Shown: piece after piece, positions 18,101-25,952 of the stretch
How positions within the stretch are numbered: the stretch's first letter is position 1
Layout of the letters: each line of letters opens with the position of its first letter
Assembly: GCF_000160835.1 (NCBI RefSeq)
Contig: NZ_GG700733.1
Coordinates: 821,795-855,886 of the forward strand
DNA: 34,092 nt
From: Limosilactobacillus antri DSM 16041
GTDB lineage: Bacteria; Bacillota; Bacilli; Lactobacillales; Lactobacillaceae
Direction of reading: 5' to 3'
Notes under the pieces: generated by a model
Database searches by the model: none
The model's input: only the letters and a program-made list of their open reading frames with translations
Told to the model about the DNA's origin: nothing
Position numbers and translations under genes: made by a program

Positions 18101-19072
18101 ATGGAATTATTTGAAGAAATTGCTGCTAAGGTAAAGGGACAAAACAAGACGATTGTTTTTCCCGAGGGCGAAGACAAACGGGTGCTTGGTGCAGCGGTTC
18201 GTCTGCAACAAGATGGCCTGGTAAAGCCGATCCTGCTCGGCAAGCGCAGTGAGATTGAAGCGACTGCCAAGGAGAACGGCTGGGACCTTTCTGCACTGAC
18301 GGTGTTGGATCCGGCCGAGTACCCAGCGGAGGACAAGCAAGCCATGTTTGACGCCCTGCTGGAACGGCGCAAGGGCAAGAACACTCCTGAACAGGTCGAG
18401 AAGATGCTGCAAGACGTCAGCTACTTCGGCACCATGCTGGTTTACCTGGGCAAGGCTGATGGGATGGTTTCCGGGGCGGTTCACTCTACCGGTTCAACCG
18501 TCCGGCCAGCACTCCAAATCGTCAAGACCAAGCCGGGATCCCACCGGATCAGCGGGGCCTTCTTGATGATCAAGGGCGACCAGCGCTACATCTTTGCTGA
18601 CTGTGCAATCAACATCGAATTGGACGCCCCAACGATGGCGGAAGTAGCGGTGCAAAGTGCCGAAACCGCCAAGCTCTTTGGGATTGACCCGAAGGTTGCC
18701 CTCCTGAGCTTCTCCACCAAGGGTTCGGCCAAGGGTGAGATGGTCACCAAGGTTGCTGAAGCCACGGAAAAGGTTCACGAATTAGCACCGGACCTGGCTG
18801 CTGATGGTGAACTGCAATTCGACGCGGCCTTCGTACCAGAAGTCGGCGAGTTAAAAGCGCCTGACTCCAAGGTTGCTGGGCACGCCAACGTCTTTATCTT
18901 CCCAAGCCTGGAAGCCGGTAACATTGGCTACAAGATTGCCCAGCGTTTCGGCGGCTTTACCGCAGTGGGCCCGATCCTGCAAGGATTAAATGCGCCGATT
19001 GCCGACCTGTCACGGGGCTGCAATGAAGACGACGTTTACAAGGTGGCCCTGATTACGGCGGCTCGGGCATAA
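18101..19072 (+). CDS. pta: Phosphate acetyltransferase
   Basis: Interconverts acetyl-CoA and acetyl phosphate. In heterofermentative lactic bacteria it links acetyl phosphate from phosphoketolase to acetyl-CoA and ethanol formation. It has 323 residues, the short single-domain form typical of Firmicutes. Visible are IVFPEGEDKRVL at the N terminus, the MVSGAVHSTGSTVRPALQI active-site segment near residue 130, SFSTKGSAKGE near 205, and the C-terminal GPILQGLNAPIADLSRGC. The ATG follows GAGGAGG. Codon use is fairly optimised. It is probably transcribed with ung and closed by a strong terminator. Confidence 0.97.
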   Translation: MELFEEIAAKVKGQNKTIVFPEGEDKRVLGAAVRLQQDGLVKPILLGKRSEIEATAKENGWDLSALTVLDPAEYPAEDKQAMFDALLERRKGKNTPEQVEKMLQDVSYFGTMLVYLGKADGMVSGAVHSTGSTVRPALQIVKTKPGSHRISGAFLMIKGDQRYIFADCAINIELDAPTMAEVAVQSAETAKLFGIDPKVALLSFSTKGSAKGEMVTKVAEATEKVHELAPDLAADGELQFDAAFVPEVGELKAPDSKVAGHANVFIFPSLEAGNIGYKIAQRFGGFTAVGPILQGLNAPIADLSRGCNEDDVYKVALITAARA

Positions 19073-19095
19073 ATTAATTAAATCAAGTAATTATA

Positions 19096-19147
19096 AAAGG
19101 AAGCGTGTCAGCGGCTAGCAAGAGCCCGGTTACGCTTCCTTTGTTTT
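19096..19147 (+). terminator. Terminator of ung-pta
   Basis: A perfect 11-bp outer stem (19096-19106 with 19132-19142), with a second small stem inside the 25-base loop, followed by TGTTTT. Its 3' end overlaps the -35 box of the next gene. Confidence 0.8.
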
Positions 19148-19169
19148 CCCATTAGCGATGGGCTACAAT
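19141..19169 (+). promoter_or_regulatory. Promoter of tsaE
   Basis: TTGTTT (19141-19146), 17-base spacer, TACAAT (19164-19169), the same boxes and spacing as the eno promoter. Confidence 0.6.
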
Positions 19170-19203
19170 AGGGACAATTAAGAACATTACTGAGGTGAGC
19201 ACA

Positions 19204-19662
19204 ATGCAGACAGTTGAAATGGATAGCCGGGAGGCCACAATTGCGCTGGGCAAGGCGGTTGGCACCCAGCTGGCGGCGGGCGACGTCCTCGTCCTCGATG
19301 GCGACCTGGGGGCGGGGAAGACAACCTTTACCAAGGGCCTGGCCCGGGGGTTGGCAATTCCTGACATTATCAAGAGCCCGACCTTTACGATTATCCATGA
19401 GTACCACGATGGGCGCCTGCCCTTATACCACATGGATGCCTACCGCCTAGAAAATGGTGGCGGTGAAGACCTCGGCCTTGAGGAATACTTTGACAGCGAC
19501 GGGGTCAGCGTTGTCGAATGGGCGGAGTTCGTGGAAGACGAGCTGCCGGCGGACTTCTTGGCGATCCACTTTAAGCGGACCAGCGACGAAAACAAACGGG
19601 TGTTGGAATTTGAACCCCATGGGGCTCATTTTCAGCAACTGGTCGCAACGGTGGTAGCCTAA
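19204..19662 (+). CDS. tsaE: tRNA threonylcarbamoyladenosine biosynthesis ATPase TsaE
   Basis: The ATPase partner of TsaB and TsaD in making the t6A37 modification of ANN-decoding tRNAs. It has 152 residues. The Walker A motif GDLGAGKTTF lies at about residues 32-41; SPTFTIIHEY and YHMDAYRLE are typical of the family. ATG at 19204 is preferred over GTG at 19195 because GAGGTG ends 6 bases before the ATG and nothing precedes the GTG. The stop codon overlaps the start of the next gene (TAATG), so the acetyltransferase is probably translationally coupled. tsaB and tsaD are not in the window. Confidence 0.95.
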   Translation: MQTVEMDSREATIALGKAVGTQLAAGDVLVLDGDLGAGKTTFTKGLARGLAIPDIIKSPTFTIIHEYHDGRLPLYHMDAYRLENGGGEDLGLEEYFDSDGVSVVEWAEFVEDELPADFLAIHFKRTSDENKRVLEFEPHGAHFQQLVATVVA

Positions 19663-20156
19663 TGGCGGACGAAGTACAAATCAAACTCGCAGCGGCCGAC
19701 GATGCGGCCAATATCCTGGCCTTCCTACGCAAGGCAGCTACGGAGAGCGACGCCGTGTTAATTCCCCACCTTGCGGACGTCACGGTTGAGCAGGAACGCC
19801 GCAACATCGAAATGATTAACAGCTTTGACGACTGCGTAATCATGCTGGCAATGCTTGGTGGTCAGCCGATCGGGATCGTGACGGTAATGGTCTTGGAGGA
19901 CCAGCCGGGCGTTGGCGAACTGGGCGTGGTGGTTGCTAAACCGTACTGGCGCAATGGTATCGGCCAATTGCTGGTGGACGAAGCCGAATACTGGTTCCAG
20001 AATTACAGTAGCCTCCAGCAGCTGGTGCTGACGGTTTTTGCTGAAAACGTTCCGGCAATCCGCCTCTACCAAAAGCTGGGCTTCCGGCAGACCGGTCGGC
20101 ACCAGGCGGGCCAGCGGGAAGTTCTGGAAATGGAATACCAAAAGCGAGCAGACTAG
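19662..20156 (+). CDS. GNAT-family N-acetyltransferase
   Basis: A 164-residue acetyl-CoA-dependent acetyltransferase. The GNAT core is seen as VGELGVVVAKPYWRNGIGQLLVDEA, carrying the acetyl-CoA-binding [RQ]xxGx[GA]-type loop (RNGIGQ) near residue 105, then AENVPAIRLYQKLGF, the usual motif-B ending. It starts on the stop codon of tsaE. In many Firmicutes tsaE is clustered with the ribosomal-protein acetyltransferase RimI, but this protein is closer to general GNATs with a long N-terminal helix pair, so I do not call it RimI. Substrate unknown. Confidence 0.88.
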   Translation: MADEVQIKLAAADDAANILAFLRKAATESDAVLIPHLADVTVEQERRNIEMINSFDDCVIMLAMLGGQPIGIVTVMVLEDQPGVGELGVVVAKPYWRNGIGQLLVDEAEYWFQNYSSLQQLVLTVFAENVPAIRLYQKLGFRQTGRHQAGQREVLEMEYQKRAD

Positions 20157-20161
20157 CAAAT

Positions 20162-20203
20162 AACGCCTGAAATCGGTTCAGAGCCGGTTTCAGGCGTTAT
20201 TTT
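20162..20203. terminator. Bidirectional terminator between convergent operons
   Basis: A 15-bp stem with one wobble pair (20162-20176 with 20184-20198) and ATTTTAG after it. It ends tsaE-GNAT and overlaps the stop codon of the PAS gene on the other strand. Confidence 0.8.
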
Positions 20204-20624
20204 AGTGCCGATTAAAGACCTGCTTAATGTTTCGTAGCAGGGACCCCCGTTCTTGCATTTCCCCGACCGGCTGGGTGACTTCAACGCAGCCGATATACTT
20301 GCCCTGGTCATCATGCAGGGCATAGAAGGCAATGCTGATGGGCTGCTTGTGGTAGTGGATCAAGATTTTAATGGAATCCCGGTCACCGCTGTGCATCTCG
20401 TGCAGTACCTGTTTGACCCGGCCCTGGCTGTGACCGGGATGCACTTCGAGTACGTGCTTGCCGAGGTCATCGTCGGTCCGTTTGAAAAGCCGGTGCCGGT
20501 TTGCTGACGACCAGCGGACAATGTCGTTCTCGTCAATGAAGTCGAATTCGACCGGAATCGTGGTAAAAATGGCGTTGAGCTGGGTGGTCGTTAAGGCCCC
20601 GCCATGTAATGAAATTTCTGACAT
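20202..20624 (-). CDS. Stand-alone PAS-domain protein (DUF438 C-terminal type)
   Basis: A 140-residue protein consisting almost only of one PAS domain (about residues 14-120). The phrases IPVEFDFIDENDIVRWSS, LGKHVLEVHPGHS and GKYIGCVEVTQPV closely resemble, from memory, the PAS part of DUF438 proteins. There the domain follows a helical region, which is missing here. No output domain is present, so it may sense a ligand or redox state and act by binding a partner. AAGGAG precedes the ATG. It is the second gene of a minus-strand operon, 23 bases after the exonuclease gene. No heme or flavin ligand can be assigned. Confidence 0.82.
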   Translation of the reverse strand: MSEISLHGGALTTTQLNAIFTTIPVEFDFIDENDIVRWSSANRHRLFKRTDDDLGKHVLEVHPGHSQGRVKQVLHEMHSGDRDSIKILIHYHKQPISIAFYALHDDQGKYIGCVEVTQPVGEMQERGSLLRNIKQVFNRH

Positions 20625-20647
20625 CGTAATTGTTCTCCTTTGTTATT

Positions 20648-21184
20648 CTAGCCGACCATCTTGATGAAGGGCCGCAAGCGCTGGCTGCCGAAGTGCTGGC
20701 CCTGGTAAAGCAGGATGTTGGCGCAGGCTTGGGCGTCGTCGAGGGCGTTGTGGTGGTGGTGCAGGTCAATGTTGAGGGCAGCGCAGACCGTGTTAAGCTT
20801 GTAATTGCTTAAGCCCGGCAGTAGACGCCGGCTGCTGACGACGGTGTCCAGGGTCTGGTAGGCCGGCGGCTCGATTCCGTAGTGTTCGAGGGTACTCTTG
20901 AGGACCCCGTTGTCAAAGCGGTTGTTATGCGCGATCACCAGTTTGTCTGGGGTGTAGAAGCCCTTGATGTGCTCCCAAACCTCAGGAAAGGTTGGCGCGT
21001 TGGCGACGTCGCGTTCGTGGATGCCGTGAATTTGGACGTTCCGCCAGAAAAAGGGCGTTTGCGGATTGATGAGGGTGTAGAATTCGTCGGCAATCTGGTT
21101 GTTGCGAACAATCGTCAGGGCGAGGGAGCAGGCACTATAACGTTTGCCGCTAGCCGTTTCAAAGTCCATCGCGATAAAGTTCAT
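20648..21184 (-). CDS. DnaQ-like 3'-5' exonuclease (DEDDh)
   Basis: A 178-residue cytoplasmic nuclease domain of the DNA polymerase III epsilon/RNase T superfamily. The four acidic metal ligands and the general-base His fit the DEDDh class: Asp7 and Glu9 in MDFETA, Asp in NNRFDNGVL near residue 92, and His/Asp in HHNALDDA near 145-149. AGGAGG lies 8 bases before ATG. As a stand-alone domain it may proofread or act in DNA repair or small-RNA turnover; which one is not visible. It heads a two-gene operon with the PAS protein and is divergent from murB. Confidence 0.9.
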   Translation of the reverse strand: MNFIAMDFETASGKRYSACSLALTIVRNNQIADEFYTLINPQTPFFWRNVQIHGIHERDVANAPTFPEVWEHIKGFYTPDKLVIAHNNRFDNGVLKSTLEHYGIEPPAYQTLDTVVSSRRLLPGLSNYKLNTVCAALNIDLHHHHNALDDAQACANILLYQGQHFGSQRLRPFIKMVG

Positions 21185-21224
21185 TTAATTCCGCCTCCTG
21201 AGTAGGTTGGTTGTTAATAGCTTA

Positions 21225-21253
21225 ATTGTACAAATGGCCGCCTGCTTTTGCAA
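21225..21253 (-). promoter_or_regulatory. Promoter of the exonuclease-PAS operon
   Basis: On the minus strand: TTGCAA (21253-21248), 17 bases, TACAAT (21230-21225). A possible -10 for murB (TACAAT, 21262-21267, plus strand) lies next to it without a good -35, so the divergent promoters nearly touch. Confidence 0.6.
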
Positions 21254-21308
21254 TTAAATGATACAATATCATGGTAAGCAAAATTATGGATTAGGATGAG
21301 GAATAAAT

Positions 21309-22202
21309 ATGGCTAATATGATGACAGAGTTCCCGGAAATCGAAATCAAGCAGGATGAACCGTTGATGCGTTATACTTACACCCACACCGGCGGTCCGGC
21401 CGACTGGCTGGCCTTTCCGAAGAGTGTGGAAGAGGTTCAAACCCTGGTTGCCTATGCTAATGACCACCAGCTGCCGTTGACCGTACTGGGCAACGCCAGC
21501 AACCTGATTGTCCGTGACGGCGGGATCGAGGGCCTGACCTTGATTTTAACGCGGATGAATAGCATCAGCGTGGCTGACGACCGGGTCACTGCCCAGGCGG
21601 GGGCCGCCTACATCGACACCACGATCGCTGCCCGGGACCACAGCCTGACCGGCCTAGAATTTGCGGCCGGGATTCCCGGCAGCATTGGCGGGGCGATCTT
21701 TATGAATGCTGGGGCCTACGGTGGTGAGACCAAGCAGGTGGTGGAGAGTGCAACCGTGCTCCTGCCGGACGGTACGGTCAGCCGCCTGACCAATGAGGAA
21801 TTGGACTTTGGCTACCGGCACAGCAGCGTTCAGGACAGCCACGGGGTCGTGCTTGACGCAACCTTCCGGCTTGCGTCCGGCGACCACGAGCAAATTGCCG
21901 CTAAGATGAATGAACTTAACGCGCGGCGGGCTGCTAAGCAGCCGTTGGACCTGCCTTCCTGCGGGAGTGTCTTCAAGCGGCCAACCGGTTACTTTGCCGG
22001 CAAGCTCATCCACGATGCGGGCCTACAGGGGTACACGTCAGGCGGAGCGCAGGTTTCTACCAAGCACGCCGGCTTTATCGTGAATATTGACCACGGGACC
22101 GCTAATGATTACGTTGCGGTAATTCACCACGTCCAGGAAACGGTAAAGGAAAAGTTTGGGGTAAGCTTGCAGACGGAAGTCCGGATTATCGGTCGCAACT
22201 AA
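21309..22202 (+). CDS. murB: UDP-N-acetylenolpyruvoylglucosamine reductase
   Basis: A flavoenzyme making UDP-N-acetylmuramate, the second step of peptidoglycan precursor synthesis. It has 297 residues. The FAD-binding part shows [25 protein letters not shown] and [23 protein letters not shown]. The catalytic Ser lies in [11 protein letters not shown] (about residue 221) and the catalytic Glu in LQTEVRIIG near the C terminus. ATG at 21309 follows GATGAGGA; ATGs at 21318 and 21321 are also possible. It is monocistronic, between divergent and downstream terminators. The GlcNAc it consumes comes from glmS/glmM further downstream. Confidence 0.97.
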   Translation: MANMMTEFPEIEIKQDEPLMRYTYTHTGGPADWLAFPKSVEEVQTLVAYANDHQLPLTVLGNASNLIVRDGGIEGLTLILTRMNSISVADDRVTAQAGAAYIDTTIAARDHSLTGLEFAAGIPGSIGGAIFMNAGAYGGETKQVVESATVLLPDGTVSRLTNEELDFGYRHSSVQDSHGVVLDATFRLASGDHEQIAAKMNELNARRAAKQPLDLPSCGSVFKRPTGYFAGKLIHDAGLQGYTSGGAQVSTKHAGFIVNIDHGTANDYVAVIHHVQETVKEKFGVSLQTEVRIIGRN

Positions 22203-22212
22203 CTAAAAATGA

Positions 22213-22246
22213 GGGCGGGGAAAGCCATTCCCGGCCCGTTATTTTT
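22213..22246 (+). terminator. Terminator of murB
   Basis: An imperfect GC-rich inverted repeat (GGGCGGGGA against TCCCGGCCC) followed by six T (22242-22247). Confidence 0.65.
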
Positions 22247-22257
22247 TAATTATTATC

Positions 22258-22269
22258 AAAACGTTTTAC
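22258..22269. promoter_or_regulatory. Upstream operator of the ribokinase promoter
   Basis: AAAACGTTTTAC contains the perfect 10-bp palindrome AAAACGTTTT with central CG, typical of LacI-family operators. It lies 18 bases before the -35 box and is repeated exactly at 22329. Confidence 0.6.
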
Positions 22270-22286
22270 GTATTGCTATCATCGTT

Positions 22287-22315
22287 TTGTAATCGCTTTG
22301 CAGATGTGGTAAAAT
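22287..22315 (+). promoter_or_regulatory. Promoter of the ribokinase gene, with cre-like overlap
   Basis: TTGTAA (22287-22292), 17-base spacer, TAAAAT (22310-22315). TGTAATCGCTTTGC at 22288-22301 matches 12 of 14 cre positions and covers most of the -35, so CcpA repression is possible. Confidence 0.6.
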
Positions 22316-22328
22316 TGCCTGGTGATAT

Positions 22329-22340
22329 AAAACGTTTTAC
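22329..22340. promoter_or_regulatory. Downstream operator of the ribokinase promoter
   Basis: A second exact AAAACGTTTTAC, 71 bp from the first and just after the expected transcription start. The two sites bracket the promoter, the usual arrangement for repression by DNA looping. Confidence 0.6.
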
Positions 22341-22356
22341 CAAAAGGAGAAGGAAC

Positions 22357-23277
22357 ATGAGCAAGAAAGTTGTTGTCTTAGGCAGCATTAATGTTGATAC
22401 CACCTACCACGTTGAACGCTTCCCCCAGCCGGGCGAGACGATTGCCGCCCGCAGCAAGAGTTCTGCACCGGGCGGCAAGGGGGCGAACCAGGCCGTCGCC
22501 GCCGCTCGTTCCGGCGCCCAAACCGCTTTTATCGGCGCAGTTGGTTCTGACAGCGAGGGCGATTACATGCTGGAGGCCCTCAAGGAAAACGCCATTGACG
22601 TCCGACACGTCGCAATCGATCAGTACCACGGAACCGGGAGTGCGGCGGTGACCCTGGATGCCAACGGGCAAAACGACATCATGATTTATGGCGGGGCCAA
22701 CCAGGCGCTGACAACTGACGTCCTGGCTGGCGCTGAGGACGTCCTGGACGGTGCCGACTTCCTGATCAGCCAGTTTGAAACACCCCAGGCGGTGACCCTG
22801 GCGGCCTTCAAGTTGGCCAAGAAACACGGGGTCACAACGATTTTGAACCCGGCACCAGCCCATGATATTATTCCCGAATTGCTGCAGTACACGGACGTGA
22901 TTGCACCGAACGAAAGTGAATGTGCTTTACTGACCGGGATTGAAATTGCTGACGAGGAGTCAATGCTCAAGAGCGCCGAGTATTTCCGGTCCCAGGGAGT
23001 TTCCCACCTCCTGGTCACTCTGGGGTCGAAGGGGGTCTTTTACGCGACGCCAGCCGGGCATGGGCTGGTTCCAGCGTTTAAGGTTAAGGCGGTTGATACC
23101 ACCGCGGCCGGGGATACCTTTATCGGGGCCCTCAGTTCCCAGCTGAACGACGACTTGAGCAACGTTGCTGAAGCCTTGGTTTACGCGCAGCGGGCTTCCA
23201 GCCTGACCGTTCAGCAGATGGGTGCGATGCCATCAATTCCCACTGCTGACCAGGTCCAAGCGGCGCTGGTAGAATAA
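22357..23277 (+). CDS. rbsK: Ribokinase
   Basis: Phosphorylates D-ribose to ribose 5-phosphate, which feeds the phosphoketolase pathway. It has 306 residues. ATG at 22357 follows AAAAGGAGAAGG; the longer reading from 22273 starts inside the promoter. PfkB-family marks are GSINVD at the N terminus, GGKGANQAVAAARSG (about residues 38-52), NPAPA near 170, and the DTTAAGDTFIGAL signature with the catalytic Asp near 252. The usual neighbours (rbsD, a ribose transporter, a LacI-type RbsR) are absent; the gene stands alone, yet its promoter has paired operators. Other sugar kinases of the family cannot be fully excluded. Confidence 0.92.
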   Translation: MSKKVVVLGSINVDTTYHVERFPQPGETIAARSKSSAPGGKGANQAVAAARSGAQTAFIGAVGSDSEGDYMLEALKENAIDVRHVAIDQYHGTGSAAVTLDANGQNDIMIYGGANQALTTDVLAGAEDVLDGADFLISQFETPQAVTLAAFKLAKKHGVTTILNPAPAHDIIPELLQYTDVIAPNESECALLTGIEIADEESMLKSAEYFRSQGVSHLLVTLGSKGVFYATPAGHGLVPAFKVKAVDTTAAGDTFIGALSSQLNDDLSNVAEALVYAQRASSLTVQQMGAMPSIPTADQVQAALVE

Positions 23278-23322
23278 TATGTAAGCATTATTATTAGTTT
23301 CAAAATCGAATAAGGTAGTACG

Positions 23323-23355
23323 AAGGGGCTGGGAATTAACTCAGTCTCTTTACTA
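23323..23355 (+). terminator. Hairpin terminator of the ribokinase gene
   Basis: An 11-bp stem with three G-T wobbles (23323-23333 with 23340-23350), 6-base loop, then only weakly T-rich sequence. Confidence 0.55.
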
Positions 23356-23385
23356 TTTTAAAGATAAAAATGCAATAGCGCAGTA

Positions 23386-23435
23386 GCTGGCTGGCAGTTC
23401 AAACGCTGATAAATCAGCATTTGACCAACCTAGCC
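23386..23435. repeat. Intergenic imperfect inverted repeat 2
   Basis: The core is TCAAACGCTGAT against ATCAGCATTTGA (23399-23424) with one mismatch and a 2-base loop, extended outward by GGCTGG/CCAACC. No T run follows. It is the second of three hairpins in the 23278-23494 spacer. Confidence 0.55.
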
Positions 23436-23443
23436 ATCCTTGC

Positions 23444-23488
23444 GGGGGTGGGACAACGAACTAGACAAGCTAGTTCTGTCCCACTCCC
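23444..23488. repeat. Intergenic imperfect inverted repeat 3 (TGGGAC...GTCCCA type)
   Basis: An 11-bp stem (23444-23454 with 23478-23488), a short asymmetric bulge, a 7-bp stem GAACTAG/CTAGTTC and a 5-base loop. No T run is present on either strand. It lies directly at the stop codon of the minus-strand gene. It looks like the TGGGAC-type intergenic elements I recall from lactobacilli. Confidence 0.6.
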
Positions 23489-23494
23489 TTGACG

Positions 23495-24154
23495 TTAAAT
23501 CATTTTAGTTGCCTGCTGGGTGAGCTTGAGGAGCCAGTAGACGATCAGCTGCATTCCCGTCATAATCAAAATGAACTCGGTGGTTGGCCAGGACCAGATC
23601 CCCCAGAGCTGTTTGAAGAACCAGGAGGGCGTAAAGAGGAGGTAGATGGAGTGCAGGCGCAGGAAGCGGCCAATATAGATTCCCGTACTGGCGGTCAGCA
23701 TGAATAGGATGACCCAGCAGTATTTGAGACGGGGATGGTGTGGACTTGTCAATTGGGTGAGCTGGCGGGCCGTGTGGTCGAGGCTAATGATGCCCAGAAT
23801 GAGGCAGGAGAGGGCACAGACCAGCATCATGGCAAAAATCAGCCACATTACCGGGTCGGTTTTAAGGATTCCGGTGACGTTGGTGTGGGGATGGAGCCAG
23901 GAGAGGTGGAAGAGGTCGGTCGAAACGTAAGGCGCGTTGGGGTAAAAGAGCAGCCAGACTACTAACAGCACCCAGAAGGCTAGTGCCCGCCGGTCGTTAA
24001 AGTGCCGCAAGAAGATCCCAAGTTCGATGGGCAGGTAGCCCAGAAAGGTGTTAAAAGCCATGAAATCGTACGGCGGCTTGACGAAGACCGCCAAGAGGAT
24101 GATTAAGGACCAGAAATAAAGCCGGATAAGCCAGCAGAAAGTGGACTGTTTCAT
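23495..24154 (-). CDS. DUF1361 integral membrane protein
   Basis: About 219 residues, almost wholly hydrophobic, with six or so membrane helices. The phrases FNTFLGYLPIELGIFLRH and LLFYPNAPYVSTDLFHLS are the conserved core of the DUF1361 family. The start is ATG at 24154 because AAGGGAG lies 8 bases upstream on the minus strand; the longer reading from 24286 would run across the cdaA promoter and start. It is divergent from cdaA. The function of the family is unknown. Confidence 0.85.
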   Translation of the reverse strand: MKQSTFCWLIRLYFWSLIILLAVFVKPPYDFMAFNTFLGYLPIELGIFLRHFNDRRALAFWVLLVVWLLFYPNAPYVSTDLFHLSWLHPHTNVTGILKTDPVMWLIFAMMLVCALSCLILGIISLDHTARQLTQLTSPHHPRLKYCWVILFMLTASTGIYIGRFLRLHSIYLLFTPSWFFKQLWGIWSWPTTEFILIMTGMQLIVYWLLKLTQQATKMI

Positions 24155-24213
24155 AAGGATGCTCCCTTTGCTAAGTTGATACTTCCAGGATAACAGATTT
24201 TTATCCCTTAAAA

Positions 24214-24222
24214 TGATATAAT
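24214..24222 (+). promoter_or_regulatory. Extended -10 promoter of cdaA-cdaR-glmM
   Basis: TGATATAAT, an extended -10 (TGn before perfect TATAAT), with no good -35. It lies about 30 bases before cdaA. Confidence 0.6.
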
Positions 24223-24253
24223 ATGAACGTGAATTTAGAGGATGGTGAATGCT

Positions 24254-25105
24254 ATGCAGTTTATTGTTTCGCTTCTGACGTGGCAAAACTTAATTCGCCT
24301 GATTGATATCCTCGTAATCTGGTTTTTGATTTATGAACTGCTGATCTTAATTCGGGGGACCCGGGCAGTCCAGCTCTTTCGCGGGATTTTGATAATTATC
24401 CTGGTAAAGGTAGTCAGCTGGTACGTCGGTCTGAGTACCGTTTCCTGGCTGATGGATCAGGTCATTAACTGGGGGGTAATTGCCATCGTGATTATCTTCC
24501 AGCCAGAAATCCGGCGGGGACTGGAGCATTTAGGACGCGGCTCGTTCTTTACTGCTCACCAGACGACTAACGAGACGGAAGAAGGGCTAATCAAGCAGCT
24601 GGACCAGGCGATTCAGTACATGTCGAAGCGCCGAATCGGGGCCTTGATTAGTATTCAGATGAATACCGGTTTGGAAGAGTACATTGAAACCGGTATTCCG
24701 CTGGACGCTGACATTTCCGGGGCCCTGTTGATTAATACCTTTATTCCCAATACGCCGCTACACGACGGGGCGGTGATTATCAAGGATAACCGGATTGCCG
24801 TCGCCGCTGCCTACCTGCCATTATCGGACAGCAAGCTGATCCCAAAAGAGCTGGGGACCCGGCACCGGGCCGCGGTGGGAATCAGCGAGGTGACGGACGC
24901 CCTCACCATTGTGATTTCGGAAGAAACGGGTGAGGTTTCAATCACCAAGGATAACGAGTTAATCCGCAATATGTCGCAGAGTGACTACCTGAAGTTTTTG
25001 CGGGCCCAGCTGTACAAGCACGAGCCGCAGCACCGGGATAACCTGCTGACCCAGCTCTACACCAAGTTTGGACGTCGGGGAGGTGGCCGTCATGAACAGA
25101 AATAA
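24254..25105 (+). CDS. cdaA: Diadenylate cyclase CdaA
   Basis: Makes the second messenger c-di-AMP from two ATP at the membrane. About 283 residues: three N-terminal helices (about residues 5-80), a short linker, then the DAC domain. Catalytic motifs are the DGA in NTPLHDGAVII near residue 175 and the RHR in ELGTRHRAA near 207. ATG at 24254 is preferred; ATG at 24242 is too close to the GAGG sequence. c-di-AMP controls potassium and osmolyte transport and wall balance. The gene overlaps cdaR by 14 bases and is followed by glmM, the conserved order in Firmicutes; CdaR and GlmM are known modulators of CdaA. Confidence 0.96.
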   Translation: MQFIVSLLTWQNLIRLIDILVIWFLIYELLILIRGTRAVQLFRGILIIILVKVVSWYVGLSTVSWLMDQVINWGVIAIVIIFQPEIRRGLEHLGRGSFFTAHQTTNETEEGLIKQLDQAIQYMSKRRIGALISIQMNTGLEEYIETGIPLDADISGALLINTFIPNTPLHDGAVIIKDNRIAVAAAYLPLSDSKLIPKELGTRHRAAVGISEVTDALTIVISEETGEVSITKDNELIRNMSQSDYLKFLRAQLYKHEPQHRDNLLTQLYTKFGRRGGGRHEQK

Positions 25106-25940
25106 TGATGGAATCTTCAGCCGGCGGTGGGTTCTGCGCCTGCTTTCGCTTGTTTTAGCTATTTTCCTGTTCATTTACGTTAACGGGAGCAAGAATGGCT
25201 TCCTCCGACAGAATACTCGGGACAGCAACGAAAATAGTGCGCTGATGTCCAACCGGACGGCCAGCATCCGGATGCCGCTCAACATCACGGTCGATAACGA
25301 CCGTTACGTTGTGACCGGCTATCCCCAGTATGTCAAGGTCAAGGTCAGCGGGCCGTCTGCCCTGGTTACAACGACGAGCAATACCCAGAACTTCCGGGTG
25401 TATGCCGACTTGAATGACCTCGCGCCGGGTGAACACCGGGTGGCGGTCAAAACCAGCGGTCTTAATTCGGACTTGCACGCGGTGACTGAGCCACGGTATA
25501 TTAAGGTTAACATCCAGCCCCGCAAGACGATTAATATGCACGTGGATGTCCGCTTGAGCAACCATGACCTGGAAAATGGCTACACGGTCGGACGGCCGCG
25601 GATTGATACCGACGTTGTTCAGGTAACCGGTTCCCGGGAGGAAGTCAACCGGGTCAGCCGGGTAATAGCCTTTGTGGCGGTTCCAAATGACGCCAAGGGA
25701 ACTTTCCAACGACAGGTGACCCTGCAGGCGGTTGATAAGAACGGACAGACGTTAAACGTGGTAATCATGCCGAAGGTAACCGGGGTAACAATCCCGGTCA
25801 GCCGGGGCGGTGATTCGTCGTCGAGCAGCACTAGCGCTAGCGCCTCCCGGTCGAGCAACTCATCGGCGGGCGCGCGGGGTAATAATCAGACTGCTAACAG
25901 CGACGTCGATAACAGCAGTGCGGATTCAACAAACAACTAA
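25092..25940 (+). CDS. cdaR: CdaA regulator CdaR (YbbR-domain protein)
   Basis: A membrane-anchored extracellular regulator of CdaA. About 282 residues: a basic tail and one helix (about residues 12-30), then YbbR repeats (IRMPLNITV..., VKVSGPSALV..., the VTGSREEVNRV repeat), and a low-complexity Ser/Asn-rich tail from about residue 240. ATG at 25092 follows GGGGAGG and lies within the end of cdaA; the longer reading from TTG 25068 is rejected. It is translationally coupled to cdaA and 12 bases from glmM. The repeat domains are more divergent than CdaA itself, as usual in the family. Confidence 0.93.
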   Translation: MNRNNDGIFSRRWVLRLLSLVLAIFLFIYVNGSKNGFLRQNTRDSNENSALMSNRTASIRMPLNITVDNDRYVVTGYPQYVKVKVSGPSALVTTTSNTQNFRVYADLNDLAPGEHRVAVKTSGLNSDLHAVTEPRYIKVNIQPRKTINMHVDVRLSNHDLENGYTVGRPRIDTDVVQVTGSREEVNRVSRVIAFVAVPNDAKGTFQRQVTLQAVDKNGQTLNVVIMPKVTGVTIPVSRGGDSSSSSTSASASRSSNSSAGARGNNQTANSDVDNSSADSTNN

Positions 25941-25952
25941 AGGAGAACTATC

